A stretch of DNA of 11,492 bases from contig DASUKL010000004.1 of NCBI GenBank assembly GCA_036278755.1, positions 1 through 11,492 of the forward strand, written 5' to 3'. The notes beneath the pieces are model-generated. The model saw only the letters and a program-made list of their open reading frames with translations, was not told the DNA's origin and made no database searches. The DNA comes from DASUKL01 sp036278755 (GTDB lineage Bacteria; Chloroflexota; Limnocylindria; Limnocylindrales; CSP1-4). Every line of letters begins with the position of its first letter. The first letter of the stretch is position 1. Both the position numbers and the translations under genes were made by a program. Positions 1 to 6,534 of the stretch are shown here, one piece after another.

Positions 1-653
1 AGGCGATCGACGGCCCGAGCCACGGCGTCCAGGACCCGCAGCCGACCCTGGGGGTCGTCGAGCAGGCCGGCCAAGTGGAGGGCGTTGAGGTTGCGCCGAC
101 CGGCCAGGTCGGGCAGATCGACGACCACGGCGCTCACCGAGCCGGGCTGGGTCGCCCCGTCCCAGACCGCGGCCCGGCGCAGGCTGGCCGCCACGGCCGC
201 CGGCCAGAGGTCCTTGAAGCCGGCGAAGCCGACGACGATCAGCCGCTCCCCGGCGCGCCAGGGCTCGAGGGCGGCGGCCATGGCCGCGGGGGCGATGGCC
301 GCGGGCCGGGTCAGGCCCAGGGCCGTGGGCAGCGGCCGGAACGGCGTGTCGAGGTCGCCTTCGTAGGCCAGGCCCTCGGCGGCCAGTCGCTCGCGGAGCC
401 AGGCCAGGGCCGGCTCGAGCTCGTCGGCCAGGGCGGCGTAGGGATGGCCCGCCACGGCGCGCAGCGCCGTCAGCCCCTCACGGGACGTGGCACAGCCGGA
501 GGGCGCGGCCACGTCCAGCGGCCCGGAGGCCCAGAGGCTGGTGGCCTGGCCGGCGGCCACGACGTGGACCCGGACGCCGCCTTCGGCCAGGCGCAGGGCG
601 CAGGTCAGGCCGGCCAGGCCGGCCCCCACGACGACGACGTCAGCGCGCGGCAC
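1..653 (-). CDS. glpB: Glycerol-3-phosphate dehydrogenase subunit B, N-terminal part (runs off left edge)
   Basis: The first ~217 residues of a flavoprotein are visible; the gene continues past base 1. It opens with a dinucleotide-binding fold (VVVVGAGLAGLTCALRLAEG, residues ~5-24), followed by an SLWASGPLDVA segment like the substrate/FAD region of GlpB proteins. GlpB is known as a partner of GlpA and GlpC in the membrane-bound anaerobic glycerol-3-phosphate dehydrogenase, which passes electrons to quinone. The start is GTG at 653, chosen because it directly precedes the beta strand of the Rossmann fold and has a GGGAGG ribosome-binding site about 7 nt upstream (minus strand). It overlaps the end of glpA by 14 nt, so translational coupling is likely. 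glpC would be expected next, outside the window. The subunit B call rests mainly on the fold plus its position after glpA; another FAD oxidoreductase is possible but less likely. Confidence 0.85.
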   Translation of the reverse strand, partial: MPRADVVVVGAGLAGLTCALRLAEGGVRVHVVAAGQATSLWASGPLDVAAPSGCATSREGLTALRAVAGHPYAALADELEPALAWLRERLAAEGLAYEGDLDTPFRPLPTALGLTRPAAIAPAAMAAALEPWRAGERLIVVGFAGFKDLWPAAVAASLRRAAVWDGATQPGSVSAVVVDLPDLAGRRNLNALHLAGLLDDPQGRLRVLDAVARAVDR

Positions 654-2325
654 GGGTGCCCCTCCCGTCCGGGCTCGTTCGGCTCGGCCCCGGGATCCCG
701 GCGACCCCCAACGTGCCCCAGTAGAGGCCGCTGGTCATCCACAGCTCCTGGAGCTGGCGGCCCCAGGCGATGGGCCGGCCGCCCTTGTACCGCTCGCGGA
801 GGAAGCCGACCGTGGCGGCGTCTGCGGCCGCGGCGATGCCACCCTCTCCTGACCCGGCGGCGTCGCGGCCCGTGGCCAGCCGCTGGGCGACGATGCCCGC
901 CGCCCGGAACGTGCAGAAGCCGCCCTGGCAGGGGCCCATCCCCAGGCGCGTCCCACGGCGCACGTCGTCGAGGCTGCACGGCCAGCGCTGGTCGAGGAAG
1001 CGCTCCAGGCCCGCCCGGGTGACGAACTCGCACTCGCAGATGAGATCCGCGTCGCCGCCCCCGTCGGCCTCGTGCTCGGCCAGCCGGTCGCCCAGCCAGT
1101 AGTGGCGCCGGTCGCCCTGGTCGGGCAGCACCTCACGGGCCGTGGTGGAAGCTTCGGCCAGGCCCAGCTTGCGGCACACCAGGTCGGCCGTCTGCTCGGC
1201 CATGAGGCGGTAGGTCGTCAGCTTGCCGCCGACGATCGAGACGAAGCCAGCGATGCCGTCGGCCGCGGCGTGGTCGATGACGTAGTGCGAGCGGCTGATA
1301 GCCCGGTCGCCCCCGCCGCTACCCGCCCCGGCGGCACCTCCGGCGCCGACCGACCCGGCGGCCTCGGACGGCTCCGGCGGCTCGGGCGGCTTGTACAGCG
1401 GCCGGACGCCGCCATAGGCCCTCAGGAGCCGGCGCCGGGAGAGGCCGGGGAAGAGCTTCTCGCCTTCGGCCAGCAACTCGACGACCTCGGCCGAGGTGAT
1501 CTCGAAGTGGTCGGGGTCGTCGACCAGGATGTCGGTCGTGCCCAGGATGGCCACGGTATGGACGGGGCACATGATGTCGCCGTCGCCGGGCCGGTGGCAG
1601 CGGTTGACGACGGTGTCGGTCATGCGCTCGTTGAAGACGAGCATCGTGCCCTTGCCCGGTGACATCTTCACCTCCGCCCCGGCCAGGGCCGCGACCCCGC
1701 CGGCCCAGGCCCCAGTGGCCGAGACGAAGCAGGCCGCGCTGACCTGCTCCTCCCCGCCCTGGGCGTCGGCGATGCGGGCGGCCAGCAACCGGTCGCCGCG
1801 GCGGTCGAAGCCGACCAGGCGGCGGTAGGGCCAGGCCTCGGCGCCATGGGCCCGGGCGTCGGCCAGGTTGGCCTCGATGAGCTGCCACGGCTCGAGGGTC
1901 GCGTCGGGCACCCGGAAGGCGCGCCTGATGCCGGGGTGGAGGGCCGGCTCGCGGCGCAAGAGCTCGGCCGCAGGGCGCTCCTCGCAGTCCACCCCGGTGG
2001 CGGCACAGGCCGCGGCGAATCCGTCCACGTAGTCGTCGGGGTCATGGGGCGTGGCCACGAACCAGCCGCCGGTGTCCTCGATGCAGGCCGGGGCGATGCG
2101 CCGCAGGATGCGGTTCTCGGCGATGCACTCCCGGGCCGCCGAGGGGTCCTTGGCCACGTACCGGCCACCGGAGTGGAGGAGGCCGTGGTAGCGGCCGCTG
2201 GTGCCGCTGCCCAGGTCGCCCTTCTCGACGAGCAGGCAGTGCAGGCCGCGCCGGGACAGGTCGCGCAGCAAGCCGGCGCCGGTGGCGCCGCCGCCGATGA
2301 CCAGCACGTCGAAGGTGGCCGTCAT
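640..2325 (-). CDS. glpA: Glycerol-3-phosphate dehydrogenase subunit A (FAD, BFD-like [2Fe-2S] domain)
   Basis: A 561-residue flavoprotein oxidising sn-glycerol-3-phosphate to DHA phosphate. An N-terminal FAD fold has GGGATGAG at residues 11-18, followed by the GlpA/GlpD-typical SGRYHGLLHSGGRYV segment (~43-57). The DAO-fold body runs to ~390. A C-terminal BFD-like domain carries C430-x-C432 and C466-x4-C471, the cysteines expected to bind a [2Fe-2S] cluster. That domain, together with an adjacent glpB, separates it from the single-subunit aerobic GlpD. Residues ~314-340 form a Pro/Glu then Gly/Ala-rich insert just after the RPL(Y/F) segment; it looks like a flexible loop and makes the protein slightly longer than E. 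coli GlpA (~540). ATG at 2325 lies 3 nt after the HPr stop with only a weak ribosome site, so it is probably translated by coupling. Subunit identity is secure. Confidence 0.95.
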   Translation of the reverse strand: MTATFDVLVIGGGATGAGLLRDLSRRGLHCLLVEKGDLGSGTSGRYHGLLHSGGRYVAKDPSAARECIAENRILRRIAPACIEDTGGWFVATPHDPDDYVDGFAAACAATGVDCEERPAAELLRREPALHPGIRRAFRVPDATLEPWQLIEANLADARAHGAEAWPYRRLVGFDRRGDRLLAARIADAQGGEEQVSAACFVSATGAWAGGVAALAGAEVKMSPGKGTMLVFNERMTDTVVNRCHRPGDGDIMCPVHTVAILGTTDILVDDPDHFEITSAEVVELLAEGEKLFPGLSRRRLLRAYGGVRPLYKPPEPPEPSEAAGSVGAGGAAGAGSGGGDRAISRSHYVIDHAAADGIAGFVSIVGGKLTTYRLMAEQTADLVCRKLGLAEASTTAREVLPDQGDRRHYWLGDRLAEHEADGGGDADLICECEFVTRAGLERFLDQRWPCSLDDVRRGTRLGMGPCQGGFCTFRAAGIVAQRLATGRDAAGSGEGGIAAAADAATVGFLRERYKGGRPIAWGRQLQELWMTSGLYWGTLGVAGIPGPSRTSPDGRGTRAAR

Positions 2326-2328
2326 GCC

Positions 2329-2697
2329 TCAGCTGGACCCGCCGCTCGGCGGCTCGTCTCGACTCGCGGCGGGGGTCTCGCTCCGCGGCTCGTGTCGACT
2401 CTCGGAGGGGGCCTCGCTCAGCGTCTCGCCCAGCCCGGCCTCGACGGCCGCGCGGAGGGCCGCCACGGCGGCTTCCGCGTCAGGTCCCTCGGCGGTGACC
2501 TCGATGCGGTGGCCGTTGGAGACGCCGAGGGTCATGAGGGCCAGGATGCTCTTGGCATCGGCCTGGCGCTCGGGATCGCGATCGAGGTTACGGACCCGGA
2601 TGCTGGCTCCGAACGGTCCGGCGGTGCGCACGAAGAGGGCCAGCGGACGGGCGTGGAGCCCGGAGGGGTTGCGGACCGTGAGGCTCGTGCTCGCCAT
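2329..2697 (-). CDS. HPr-family phosphocarrier protein with repeat-bearing C-terminal tail
   Basis: 122 residues; typical HPr is ~85-90. The phosphorylation-site segment NPSGLHARP places the catalytic histidine at His15 and the conserved arginine at Arg17. ADAKSILALMTLG aligns with the regulatory-serine region of HPr, making Ser50 the equivalent of Ser46. HPr carries phosphate from PEP via Enzyme I to EIIA domains. Here it lies 8 nt downstream of dhaM1, and in E. coli DhaM the EIIA, HPr and EI-like domains are fused, so the likely partner is DhaM1. No Enzyme I is in the window. Residues ~91-122 are an added hydrophilic tail rich in Ser, Glu, Pro and Arg, built from two 12-residue repeats (94-105 and 106-117), probably disordered. 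Start ATG at 2697 has a poor ribosome site and is likely coupled to dhaM1. Whether it also serves general PTS functions cannot be told. Confidence 0.9.
   Translation of the reverse strand: MASTSLTVRNPSGLHARPLALFVRTAGPFGASIRVRNLDRDPERQADAKSILALMTLGVSNGHRIEVTAEGPDAEAAVAALRAAVEAGLGETLSEAPSESRHEPRSETPAASRDEPPSGGSS
2351..2418 (-). repeat. 36-nt-period tandem repeat in the HPr tail
   Basis: Two 32-nt segments, 2351-2382 and 2387-2418, match at 28 of 32 positions and begin 36 nt apart. In protein they give SEAPSESRHEPR (94-105) followed by SETPAASRDEPP (106-117). The period is a multiple of three, so copy-number change would lengthen or shorten the tail without breaking the frame. Confidence 0.8.
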
Positions 2698-2705
2698 GGT
2701 CGGCC

Positions 2706-3125
2706 CTAGCGGGCCACCCCCTTGTCCATCGTGGCCGCCTCGTCGGCCGCGGCCAGGACCTCCTCGAGGCTCTGCCCGATGCTGGCCTGAACGGCGGCCA
2801 CGACAGCCGCCTCGACCACCGGGCCGCGGCTGATGCGGACCCGCTCGGCCAGGCCGTCGCCGAGCAGCTCGAGGGCCGTCTCGGCGGCCAGGACGGCCGA
2901 GCCGATGTCGGCCACGACGATCACCCCGGCCCCCGCGTCGGCCGCTTGCAGGCCGGCCACGATGCCGTCGGGGTCGGTGCCCAGGGAGCCGTCTGCCGCG
3001 CCGCCCACGGCCACGATGCGGACGCTCGGATCGGCCATCTGGGCGGCCAGCTCGGCCACCCCTTCCGCCAGGCGGCGTGAGTGGGAGACGACGACGATGC
3101 CGACGGGAGCGGCGGAGGCGAGCAT
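2706..3125 (-). CDS. dhaM: DHA kinase phosphotransfer subunit DhaM, EIIA(Man)-type domain only (copy 1)
   Basis: 139 residues, a single mannose-family EIIA domain. The segment IVVVSHSRRLAEG gives the phosphorylated histidine as His15 (His9 in E. coli DhaM). It is followed by the family-typical GGAADGSLGTDPDGI (~41-55) and VVADIGSAVLAAE (~70-82). In PTS-dependent DHA kinases this subunit receives phosphate from HPr and passes it to the ADP tightly bound on DhaL. The protein lacks the HPr and EI-like domains that are fused in E. coli; HPr is instead the next gene, 8 nt downstream. Start ATG 3125 gives six residues before the first beta strand; its ribosome site is weak. It lies 148 nt downstream of glpK, the widest gap inside the minus-strand unit apart from the glpF leader. 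A second copy is at 8395-8808. Confidence 0.9.
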   Translation of the reverse strand: MLASAAPVGIVVVSHSRRLAEGVAELAAQMADPSVRIVAVGGAADGSLGTDPDGIVAGLQAADAGAGVIVVADIGSAVLAAETALELLGDGLAERVRISRGPVVEAAVVAAVQASIGQSLEEVLAAADEAATMDKGVAR

Positions 3126-3273
3126 GGCCGTACCTGAAGCGAGGGATCGAGATCGCCGGCAGCCGGGGCGACCGGCCGGCAGGTTGAAGGGTAGGCGATG
3201 GCCGCCCGGGGTGCCCGGCAGCCGGACGGCCCCGAGCGGCCAGCGAGATGTGCCCGCCGATGCGGGCCCGGGC
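3126..3273 (-). other. glpK-dhaM1 intergenic region with two G+C-rich dyads
   Basis: This 148-nt gap has no ORF of note. Two imperfect stem-loops are visible. At 3155-3180, GCCGG pairs with CCGGC around an inner CCGG/CCGG stem with a 5-nt loop. At 3200-3231, GGCCG pairs with CGGCC around an inner CCGGG/CCCGG stem with a 3-nt loop. Neither is followed by a run of U on the minus strand, so neither is a classical intrinsic terminator. They could be attenuating or mRNA-stabilising structures that set the glpK to dhaM1 expression ratio. Short G+C dyads arise easily at this base composition, so significance is uncertain. Confidence 0.3.
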
Positions 3274-4776
3274 TCAGCCCTGTTCGACCCAGTCGAAGGT
3301 GCGGGTCACGGCCTTCTTCCAGAAGCGGTAGCCGTGCTCCCGATCGGCCTCGCTCATGTTGGGCTCCCAGCGCTTGTCCTGGACCCAGTTGGAGCGAAGG
3401 TCTTCCACGGCCGCCCAGAAGCCGACCGCCAGGCCGGCCGCATAGGCCGCCCCGAGGGCCGTCGTCTCGGCTACCTTGGGCCGGATGACCGGCACGCCCA
3501 GGACGTCGGCCTGGAACTGCATGAGCAGCTCGTCGTAGACCATGCCGCCGTCGACCTTGAGCGAGGTCAGGGCCACGCCGGAGTCGGCGTTCATGGCGTC
3601 GAGCACCTCGCGCGTCTGCCAGGCCGTGGCCTCCAGCACGGCGCGCGCGATATGGCCCTTGTTGACGTAACGGGTCAGGCCGGCGATGACGCCTCGGGCG
3701 TCGCTCTTCCAGTACGGAGCGAACAGGCCGGAGAAGGCCGGCACGAAGTACACCCCGCCGTTGTCGTCGACCGTCTTGGCCAGGGCCTCGACGTCCTCTG
3801 ACTTGGCGATGAGGCCCAGGTTGTCGCGCAGCCACTGGACCAGGGCGCCGGTGATGGCGATGGAGCCCTCGAGGGCGTACACGGCCGGCTGGTCGCCGAT
3901 CTTGTAGCTCATCGTCGTCAGCAGGCCGCTCTTGGAGGGCACGAGCGTCGTGCCCGTGTTGAGGACCATGAAGCAGCCGGTGCCATAGGTGTTCTTGGCG
4001 TTGCCGACGTCGAAGCAGGTCTGCCCGAAGAGGGCCGCCTGCTGGTCGCCCAGGTCACCGGCCACGGCGATGCCGGCGAGGTCGCCCACGGCCTGACCGT
4101 AGACCTGGCTGGAGGCCTGGATCTTCGGCAGCATGGAGCGCGGGATGCCCAGGAGGCGGATGTTGTCCTCGTCCCAGTCGAGGGTCTCGAGGTTCATCAG
4201 CAATGTCCGGCTGGCGTTCGTGACATCGGTCACGTGGACGCCGCCGTTCACGCCGCCGGTGAGGTTCCAGATGCACCAGCTGTCGACGTTGCCGAAGAGC
4301 AGGTCCCCGGCCTCGGCCTTGGCCCGGGCGCCATCGACGTTGTCGAGGATCCACTTGACCTTGGGACCCGAGAAGTAGGTCGCCAGGGGCAGGCCGGTCT
4401 TGGCCCGGAGGCGGTCCTGGCCGCCGTCCTTGGCCAGCTCGTTGCAGATCTGGTCGGTCCGCGTGTCCTGCCAGACGATGGCGTTGTGGACGGGCTTGCC
4501 GGTGGTCTTGTCCCACACCAGGGCGGTCTCGCGCTGGTTGGTGATGCCCACCGCAGCCAGGTCGGAGGCGCTGAGGCCGGCCTTGGCCAGGCAGCCCTTG
4601 ATGACTTCCTGGCAGCGGGTCCAGATCTCCATCGGATCGTGCTCGACCCAGCCCGGCTTGGGGTAGATCTGCTCGTGTTCCTTCTGGTCGATGGCCACGA
4701 CGTTGCCGCCGTGATCGAAGATCATGAATCTCGTGCTCGTCGTGCCCTGGTCGAGCGCGCCGACGTATTGCGCCAT
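3274..4776 (-). CDS. glpK: Glycerol kinase
   Basis: 500 residues, the usual length for this FGGY-family enzyme, which converts glycerol and ATP to glycerol-3-phosphate in the cytoplasm. The N-terminal phosphate-binding segment ALDQGTTSTRFMIFD is at 7-21. Glycerol-contact residues typical of GlpK appear as Arg82-Glu83 (in TNQRETALVW), Tyr134 and Asp244 (in GDQQAALFGQ). The C-terminal ATPase-fold segment DGGMVYDELLMQFQAD and the VAETTALGAAYAAGLA segment are intact. The loop before GDQQ reads QVYGQAVGDLAGIAVAG and lacks the HFYG/HFFG-type histidine that HPr phosphorylates in Firmicutes GlpK, so that form of PTS control is not expected. Start ATG 4776 has AAGGAGG 5 nt upstream, the clearest ribosome site among the downstream genes of this unit, 33 nt after dhaL1. 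GlpK enzymes can also phosphorylate DHA, overlapping with the Dha system. Confidence 0.97.
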   Translation of the reverse strand: MAQYVGALDQGTTSTRFMIFDHGGNVVAIDQKEHEQIYPKPGWVEHDPMEIWTRCQEVIKGCLAKAGLSASDLAAVGITNQRETALVWDKTTGKPVHNAIVWQDTRTDQICNELAKDGGQDRLRAKTGLPLATYFSGPKVKWILDNVDGARAKAEAGDLLFGNVDSWCIWNLTGGVNGGVHVTDVTNASRTLLMNLETLDWDEDNIRLLGIPRSMLPKIQASSQVYGQAVGDLAGIAVAGDLGDQQAALFGQTCFDVGNAKNTYGTGCFMVLNTGTTLVPSKSGLLTTMSYKIGDQPAVYALEGSIAITGALVQWLRDNLGLIAKSEDVEALAKTVDDNGGVYFVPAFSGLFAPYWKSDARGVIAGLTRYVNKGHIARAVLEATAWQTREVLDAMNADSGVALTSLKVDGGMVYDELLMQFQADVLGVPVIRPKVAETTALGAAYAAGLAVGFWAAVEDLRSNWVQDKRWEPNMSEADREHGYRFWKKAVTRTFDWVEQG

Positions 4777-4809
4777 CGCGGCCTCCTTCGTGCGTCCGCT
4801 CCGCTGCGC

Positions 4810-5439
4810 CTAGATGTCGCGCAACGTGTCGCGGAAGGTTTCGATCAACATCGTCATGCTCGTGGCGCCGGGATCCTGGTGGCCGGCGGAGCGCTCACCG
4901 AGATAGCTCGCCCGGCCCTTGCGGGCCACGAGCGGGGTGATCCGATCCCGGCCCGCCGCCGCGGCGGCCGCGGCAGCATCGAGGGCCGCCCCCCAGTCCG
5001 CCTCCGCATCCGCTTCGAGGGCGGCCACAGCCGGGCTGAGGGCGTCGACCATCGTCTTGTCGTCGAGTTCGGCCTTGCCGCGCGCGACGACGCCTTCCAG
5101 GCCCGACCGGAGGGCGGCCGTGAGGGCCGCGGGGTCGGCCGTGGGGACGTCGCCCAGCGAGGTCCCCAGGCGCAGGAAGAACGTCCCGTACAGCGGCCCG
5201 CTGGCGCCGCCGACGGTGGAGATGAGCTTCATGCCGACCTGCTTGAAGAGCGCGCCCGGCGGCCCGGTACGCAGGTCGGGCAGGATCGTCACGACGGCCT
5301 GGAAGCCCCGGTCCATGTTGATGCCGTGGTCGGCATCGCCGATGGCCGAGTCCAGGTCGGTCAGCTCGTCCCGCGCCTCATGTACCCGCTGGGCGTAGGT
5401 CTCGACGAAGCGGGCCAGCTCGTCCGACGAGGCGGCCAC
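4810..5439 (-). CDS. dhaL: DHA kinase ADP-binding subunit DhaL (copy 1, paired with DhaK)
   Basis: 209 residues, normal for DhaL. LDSAIGDADHGINMDRG supplies Asp30, Asp35 and Asp37, the residues that bind the Mg-ADP cofactor and carry the same numbers as in E. coli DhaL. GGASGPLYG (nucleotide-cap loop), DKTMVDAL and GRASYLGERSAGHQDPGA complete the family pattern. DhaL holds ADP permanently, is recharged to ATP by phospho-DhaM, and phosphorylates DHA bound on DhaK. Start GTG 5439 lies 5 nt after the dhaK stop, with a G-rich stretch inside the dhaK end as the likely ribosome site. Being directly behind dhaK, this is the copy most likely to form the catalytic pair. A run of eight or so alanines around residues 155-165 resembles one in DhaL2. 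It is one of three DhaL genes in the window. Confidence 0.95.
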   Translation of the reverse strand: MAASSDELARFVETYAQRVHEARDELTDLDSAIGDADHGINMDRGFQAVVTILPDLRTGPPGALFKQVGMKLISTVGGASGPLYGTFFLRLGTSLGDVPTADPAALTAALRSGLEGVVARGKAELDDKTMVDALSPAVAALEADAEADWGAALDAAAAAAAAGRDRITPLVARKGRASYLGERSAGHQDPGATSMTMLIETFRDTLRDI

Positions 5440-5444
5440 GGTCG

Positions 5445-6443
5445 TTAGACCCCCCAGCGCAGGGCCGGGGTGTGGACCGGCGCATCCCAGAATCGGGTCA
5501 GCTCGTCGTCGAGCTTGAGCAGGGTGATCGAGGTCCCGGCCATCTCCAACGAGGTGATGTAGTCGCCGATGAGGTTGCGGCCGATGGTGATGCCGCGACC
5601 CTTGAGGATCTCGCTCAGCTTGCGGTAGACGACGTACAGCTCGATGAGCGGCGTCCCACCGAGGCCGTTGACGAAGGCCAGCACGGTGTCCCCGCTGCCG
5701 AACACGCCGTCGTCGAGGATGGGCCCGCTCAGCATCTCGACGATCTCGTCGGCCGGGGCGAGCTTGACGCGCTGCCGGCCCGGCTCGCCGTGGATACCCA
5801 CGCCGATCTCCATCTCGTCATCGCCGATGTCGAAGGTTGGCTTGCCGGCCGCGGGCACCGTGCACGAGGTGAGAGCCATACCCATCGAGCGGACGTTGTC
5901 CTGGACCTTCTGGCAAAGGGCCGTGACCGTCTTCAGGTCGGCCCCCGCCTCGGCTGCGGCGCCCACGATCTTCTCGGCCAGGACCGTGCCGCCCACGCCC
6001 CGCCGGCCGGCCGTGTAGAGGGAGTCCTTGACCGCCACGTCATCGGCGATGACGACGGAGGTGACCTCGATGCCCTCGGCTTGGGCCAGCTCCGCGGCGA
6101 TCTCGAAGTTCATGATGTCGCCGGTGTAGTTCTTGACGATGTGGAGGACGCCCGCGCCGCCGTCGACGGCCTTCGTGGCGGCCTGCATCTGCTCCGGCAC
6201 CGGCGAGGTGAAGACCGCCCCCGGGCAGGCCGCGTCGAGCATGCCCATCCCGACGAAGCCGCCATGCATCGGCTCGTGGCCGGAACCGCCGCCGGAGATG
6301 ACCCCGACCTTGCCCTTACGGGGCGCGTCGGCCCGGACGACGATGTTCGGGGCCTCGATGCGGATGAGGTCCGGGTGCGCGGCAGCCATGCCGGCCAGGG
6401 CCTCGTCGACCACGTTGGCCGGGTCGTTGATGAGCTTCTTCAT
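5445..6443 (-). CDS. dhaK: DHA kinase substrate-binding subunit DhaK
   Basis: 332 residues. The active-site residues fall at the same numbers as in E. coli DhaK: His56 (in GGGSGHEPMHGG), Asp109 (in VKNYTGDIMNFE) and His218 (in GVGIHGEPG), the last forming the covalent hemiaminal bond with DHA. The protein stops after the K domain, so it is the stand-alone PTS-type subunit rather than the fused ATP-dependent kinase, consistent with separate dhaL and dhaM genes. It is the only dhaK in the window although there are three dhaL genes. Start ATG 6443 has GGAGGAG ending 4 nt upstream (6448-6454, minus strand). It is separated from glpF by 90 nt containing a long perfect inverted repeat. In E. coli DhaK also acts as corepressor of DhaR, which makes it a possible signalling partner here too. 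Confidence 0.97.
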   Translation of the reverse strand: MKKLINDPANVVDEALAGMAAAHPDLIRIEAPNIVVRADAPRKGKVGVISGGGSGHEPMHGGFVGMGMLDAACPGAVFTSPVPEQMQAATKAVDGGAGVLHIVKNYTGDIMNFEIAAELAQAEGIEVTSVVIADDVAVKDSLYTAGRRGVGGTVLAEKIVGAAAEAGADLKTVTALCQKVQDNVRSMGMALTSCTVPAAGKPTFDIGDDEMEIGVGIHGEPGRQRVKLAPADEIVEMLSGPILDDGVFGSGDTVLAFVNGLGGTPLIELYVVYRKLSEILKGRGITIGRNLIGDYITSLEMAGTSITLLKLDDELTRFWDAPVHTPALRWGV

Positions 6444-6464
6444 CGGTCTCCTCCGGAGTGGATG

Positions 6465-6495
6465 CGCGGCCGGCCGGCGGCGACGGCCGGCCGCG
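6465..6495 (-). other. Perfect 12-bp inverted repeat between glpF and dhaK
   Basis: The arms 6465-6476 (CGCGGCCGGCCG) and 6484-6495 are perfect reverse complements with a 7-nt loop. In RNA this would be a very stable all-G/C hairpin, 21 nt before the dhaK start and just upstream of its ribosome site. No U tract follows, so it is not a standard intrinsic terminator. It could be a partial terminator, an mRNA 3'-end stabiliser for glpF, or a protein operator. The self-complementary CGGCCGGCCG core allows alternative pairings. Confidence 0.5.
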
Positions 6496-6512
6496 TCCGT
6501 TGCGTGCGAGTC

Positions 6513-6534
6513 AGCCTGAGGGGTGGTCCAGGCT
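6513..6534 (-). other. Small hairpin at the glpF stop codon
   Basis: AGCCTG (6513-6518) and CAGGCT (6529-6534) form a 6-bp stem with a 10-nt loop that begins within the glpF stop codon. It precedes the stronger 6465-6495 hairpin in the direction of transcription, giving two stem-loops in tandem between glpF and dhaK. No U tract follows, so evidence for termination is weak. Confidence 0.25.

Noticed and set aside
75..1022. Plus-strand ORF of 315 codons opposite glpB/glpA
   Set aside because: Complement of flavoprotein coding sequence with no recognisable fold.
2341..2420. CRISPR-like or mobile-element repeat
   Set aside because: Only two copies, period 36 nt in phase with the HPr codons, and no spacers; it is a coding tandem repeat.
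4234..5448. Plus-strand ORF of 404 codons across glpK and dhaL1
   Set aside because: It is antisense to two well-supported enzymes, has the biased composition of a high-GC shadow frame and matches no family I recognise.
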